Assembly: GCF_000153185.1 (NCBI RefSeq)
Contig: NZ_CH724150.1
Location: 1 to 64,000 of the forward strand
Length of the DNA stretch: 64,000 bases
Direction: 5' to 3'
Source of the DNA: Reinekea blandensis MED297
GTDB taxonomy: Bacteria; Pseudomonadota; Gammaproteobacteria; Pseudomonadales; Natronospirillaceae
Shown in pieces: positions 62,746 to 64,000 of the stretch. The position numbers were made by a program, and so were the translations under genes. Below the pieces are notes generated by a model. That model searched no databases. It saw nothing but the letters and a program-made list of their open reading frames with translations, and was not told the DNA's origin. Numbering within the stretch: the first letter of the stretch is position 1; each line of letters opens with the position of its first letter.

Positions 62746-63453
62746 TTAACTGATATTGCCGGTGACCCGAACTCGCTTTCCACCGGCTTTCACAGCTTCG
62801 GTGTTACGCGCTTTGGCTTGTTCTAGACGGTCATCAATGCTGTTTTTCAGCGCAATCAGAAGTCCCAGACCGACAAAAGCCCCCGGAGGGAGAACGGCGA
62901 ATAAAAAGTCAGGGTAATCCTTGAAGACCTGCCACTCCCATTGACGGGCGGACTCACCAAAGATCAAGTGCATGTTCGTGAACAGTGTACCCTGACCAAT
63001 GAGTTCGCGCAGCGCGCCGAGAATGAGCAGGACTGCGAGAAAACCAAGCGACATGAACACCCCATCGATGATGGACGGGATGACCGGGTTTTTCCGTGCG
63101 AAAGCATCGGCGCGACCCAGAATCGTACAGTTGGTCACAATCAACGGAATAAAGATTCCCAACACCTGATACAGCTCGAAGGTATAGGCCTGCATCAGCA
63201 GTTCAGCACAGGTGGTAAAGGAGGCGATGATCATGACAAACGCGGGCAGGCGAATGGCGTCTGAGACGTAGTTGCGGATCAGAGAAACGGCCAGGTTTGA
63301 ACCGACCAAAACAACCATAGTGGCCAGTCCCAGTCCCAGGGCATTCACCACGGTACCGGTGACCGCCAGCATCGGGCAGAGGCCAAGCAATTGGACCAGC
63401 GCCGCATTGTTGGACCACAGTCCATTGTTAATCAGGGTTTTGGTCTCACTCAT
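62746..63453 (-). CDS. rsxE: Electron transport complex subunit RsxE (RnfE)
   Basis: A 235-residue integral membrane subunit of the Rnf/Rsx complex with about six membrane segments. Conserved family stretches are [20 protein letters not shown] and [20 protein letters not shown], where a Cys supports an inter-subunit [2Fe-2S] cluster with RsxA. Rsx keeps the SoxR Fe-S cluster reduced or drives ferredoxin/NADH electron flow across the membrane. The start overlaps the rsxG stop by 4 bp (ATGA). Confidence 0.94.
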   Translation of the reverse strand: MSETKTLINNGLWSNNAALVQLLGLCPMLAVTGTVVNALGLGLATMVVLVGSNLAVSLIRNYVSDAIRLPAFVMIIASFTTCAELLMQAYTFELYQVLGIFIPLIVTNCTILGRADAFARKNPVIPSIIDGVFMSLGFLAVLLILGALRELIGQGTLFTNMHLIFGESARQWEWQVFKDYPDFLFAVLPPGAFVGLGLLIALKNSIDDRLEQAKARNTEAVKAGGKRVRVTGNIS

Positions 63454-64000
63454 GATCCGTCCTCCACGGAGTCTGGTTCATTTAACAGGGCATCCTGGTT
63501 ATCTTCAAAGAAGAGCAGGCTGTTTTTGACGGCACCGACGATGGCCCGGGGGGTGATGGTCGCACCGGTCAGTTGATCAAAGGCACCGCCGTCTTTTACC
63601 ACGGCCCAATCATCGGGTTGGGGATTCATCAGGGAGCGATCATTAAAGACATAAATCCAATCCGACTTGGACGTTTCAACCTGGTCGCCAAGGCCCGGGG
63701 TTTCTTTGTGTCGCGTTACGCGAACCCCAAGGATTTGACCGTTGGCTTTGATGCCGACGATCAGGCGAATAGCTTCCGTATAGCCTTGCGGCGCGACAAC
63801 GGGAAGGATGACAGCTTCTGTTTGTCCGTCGGCGGTGAGCACTCGATAAAAGTGCTGAGTATCCGAAGACAGGTTGAGTCGGTCTAACCCAACTAACGCT
63901 TGCGCGTCAAAACGAGTTTCGCCGGCCAGAATATCATCTGCCGTATAATCTGAAGGCAGAATGGACAGTAACTGACGAGCCTCAAAGGCGGCTTCGTTCT
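63450..64000 (-). CDS. rsxG: Electron transport complex subunit RsxG (RnfG), 5'-truncated by the window
   Basis: The C-terminal part (about 183 residues) of RsxG. The reading frame stays open to the window end, so the start codon and the N-terminal membrane anchor lie beyond 64000. Visible conserved parts are [36 protein letters not shown] and the covalent FMN site [17 protein letters not shown], where the second Thr carries the flavin. A GTG at 63842 is only an internal codon. The tail overlaps the rsxE start. Confidence 0.92.
   Translation of the reverse strand, partial: NEAAFEARQLLSILPSDYTADDILAGETRFDAQALVGLDRLNLSSDTQHFYRVLTADGQTEAVILPVVAPQGYTEAIRLIVGIKANGQILGVRVTRHKETPGLGDQVETSKSDWIYVFNDRSLMNPQPDDWAVVKDGGAFDQLTGATITPRAIVGAVKNSLLFFEDNQDALLNEPDSVEDGS

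Noticed and set aside
63450-63842. Short 130-residue RsxG starting at GTG 63842
   Set aside because: The same frame stays open to the window edge and continues with RsxG-like sequence, so this is a truncated gene, not a short one.
1-64000. tRNA or rRNA genes, CRISPR arrays, insertion sequences, prophage or integrative elements
   Set aside because: I found no cloverleaf-like intergenic segment, regularly spaced repeats, transposase or integrase genes, or attachment-site duplications.

Overview
The window looks like chromosomal DNA of a free-living, probably marine or halotolerant gammaproteobacterium. The evidence is conserved gene order: suhB-trmJ-cysE, ndk-rlmN-pilW-ispG-hisS-yfgM-bamB-der, xseA divergent from guaB-guaA, and rsxG-rsxE-nth. 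Wax-ester genes close to those of Marinobacter point towards Oceanospirillales/Alteromonadales-type bacteria. The genus cannot be fixed from the sequence alone. I see no insertion sequence, prophage, CRISPR array, rRNA or tRNA; coding density is high and base composition looks uniform.

Layout. 0-10 kb: an MBL-fold persulfide-dioxygenase-like enzyme, a lipoprotein, a patatin, a SuhB-like protein with a damaged catalytic motif, trmJ and cysE, a transglutaminase-like membrane protein lacking the usual cysteine, an LpxH-like phosphoesterase, and a large secreted nuclease. 10.5-18 kb: a SulP transporter coupled to a tandem universal stress protein, then a MarR/GbsR regulator with a perfect palindromic operator and a two-gene RND efflux pump. 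18-26 kb: an Fe-S cluster assembly operon, iscR-iscS-sufB-sufC-sufD-sufS-sufA-sufT-sufE, with a strong promoter overlapping a near-consensus IscR site, followed by a GGDEF-EAL protein. 27.6-36 kb: a housekeeping run from ndk to der. 36-41 kb: xseA, guaB and guaA.

41-44.8 kb: an orphan sugar-type binding protein, then a clear yybP-ykoY manganese riboswitch controlling a UPF0016 manganese exporter, tadA and an MFS transporter. 44.8-58.4 kb: a neighbourhood of carbon-storage genes. It holds glgA and glgC (glycogen), two phasins, a TetR regulator, a patatin, a bifunctional fatty acyl-CoA reductase, a membrane-anchored lipase-like hydrolase and a WS/DGAT wax-ester synthase, with several uncharacterised coiled-coil or helical proteins between them. 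No PHA synthase is present in the window, so the phasins may coat wax-ester droplets.

58.5-64 kb: two divergent Nudix hydrolases, a DUF4062-like protein, a DegV-like lipid-binding protein, nth, rsxE and a 5'-truncated rsxG that runs off the window edge. The most informative observations are the Mn riboswitch with its full regulatory logic, the hybrid isc/suf operon with two cysteine desulfurases, the SuhB with a lost metal ligand, the storage-lipid neighbourhood, and the DUF4062-like protein.
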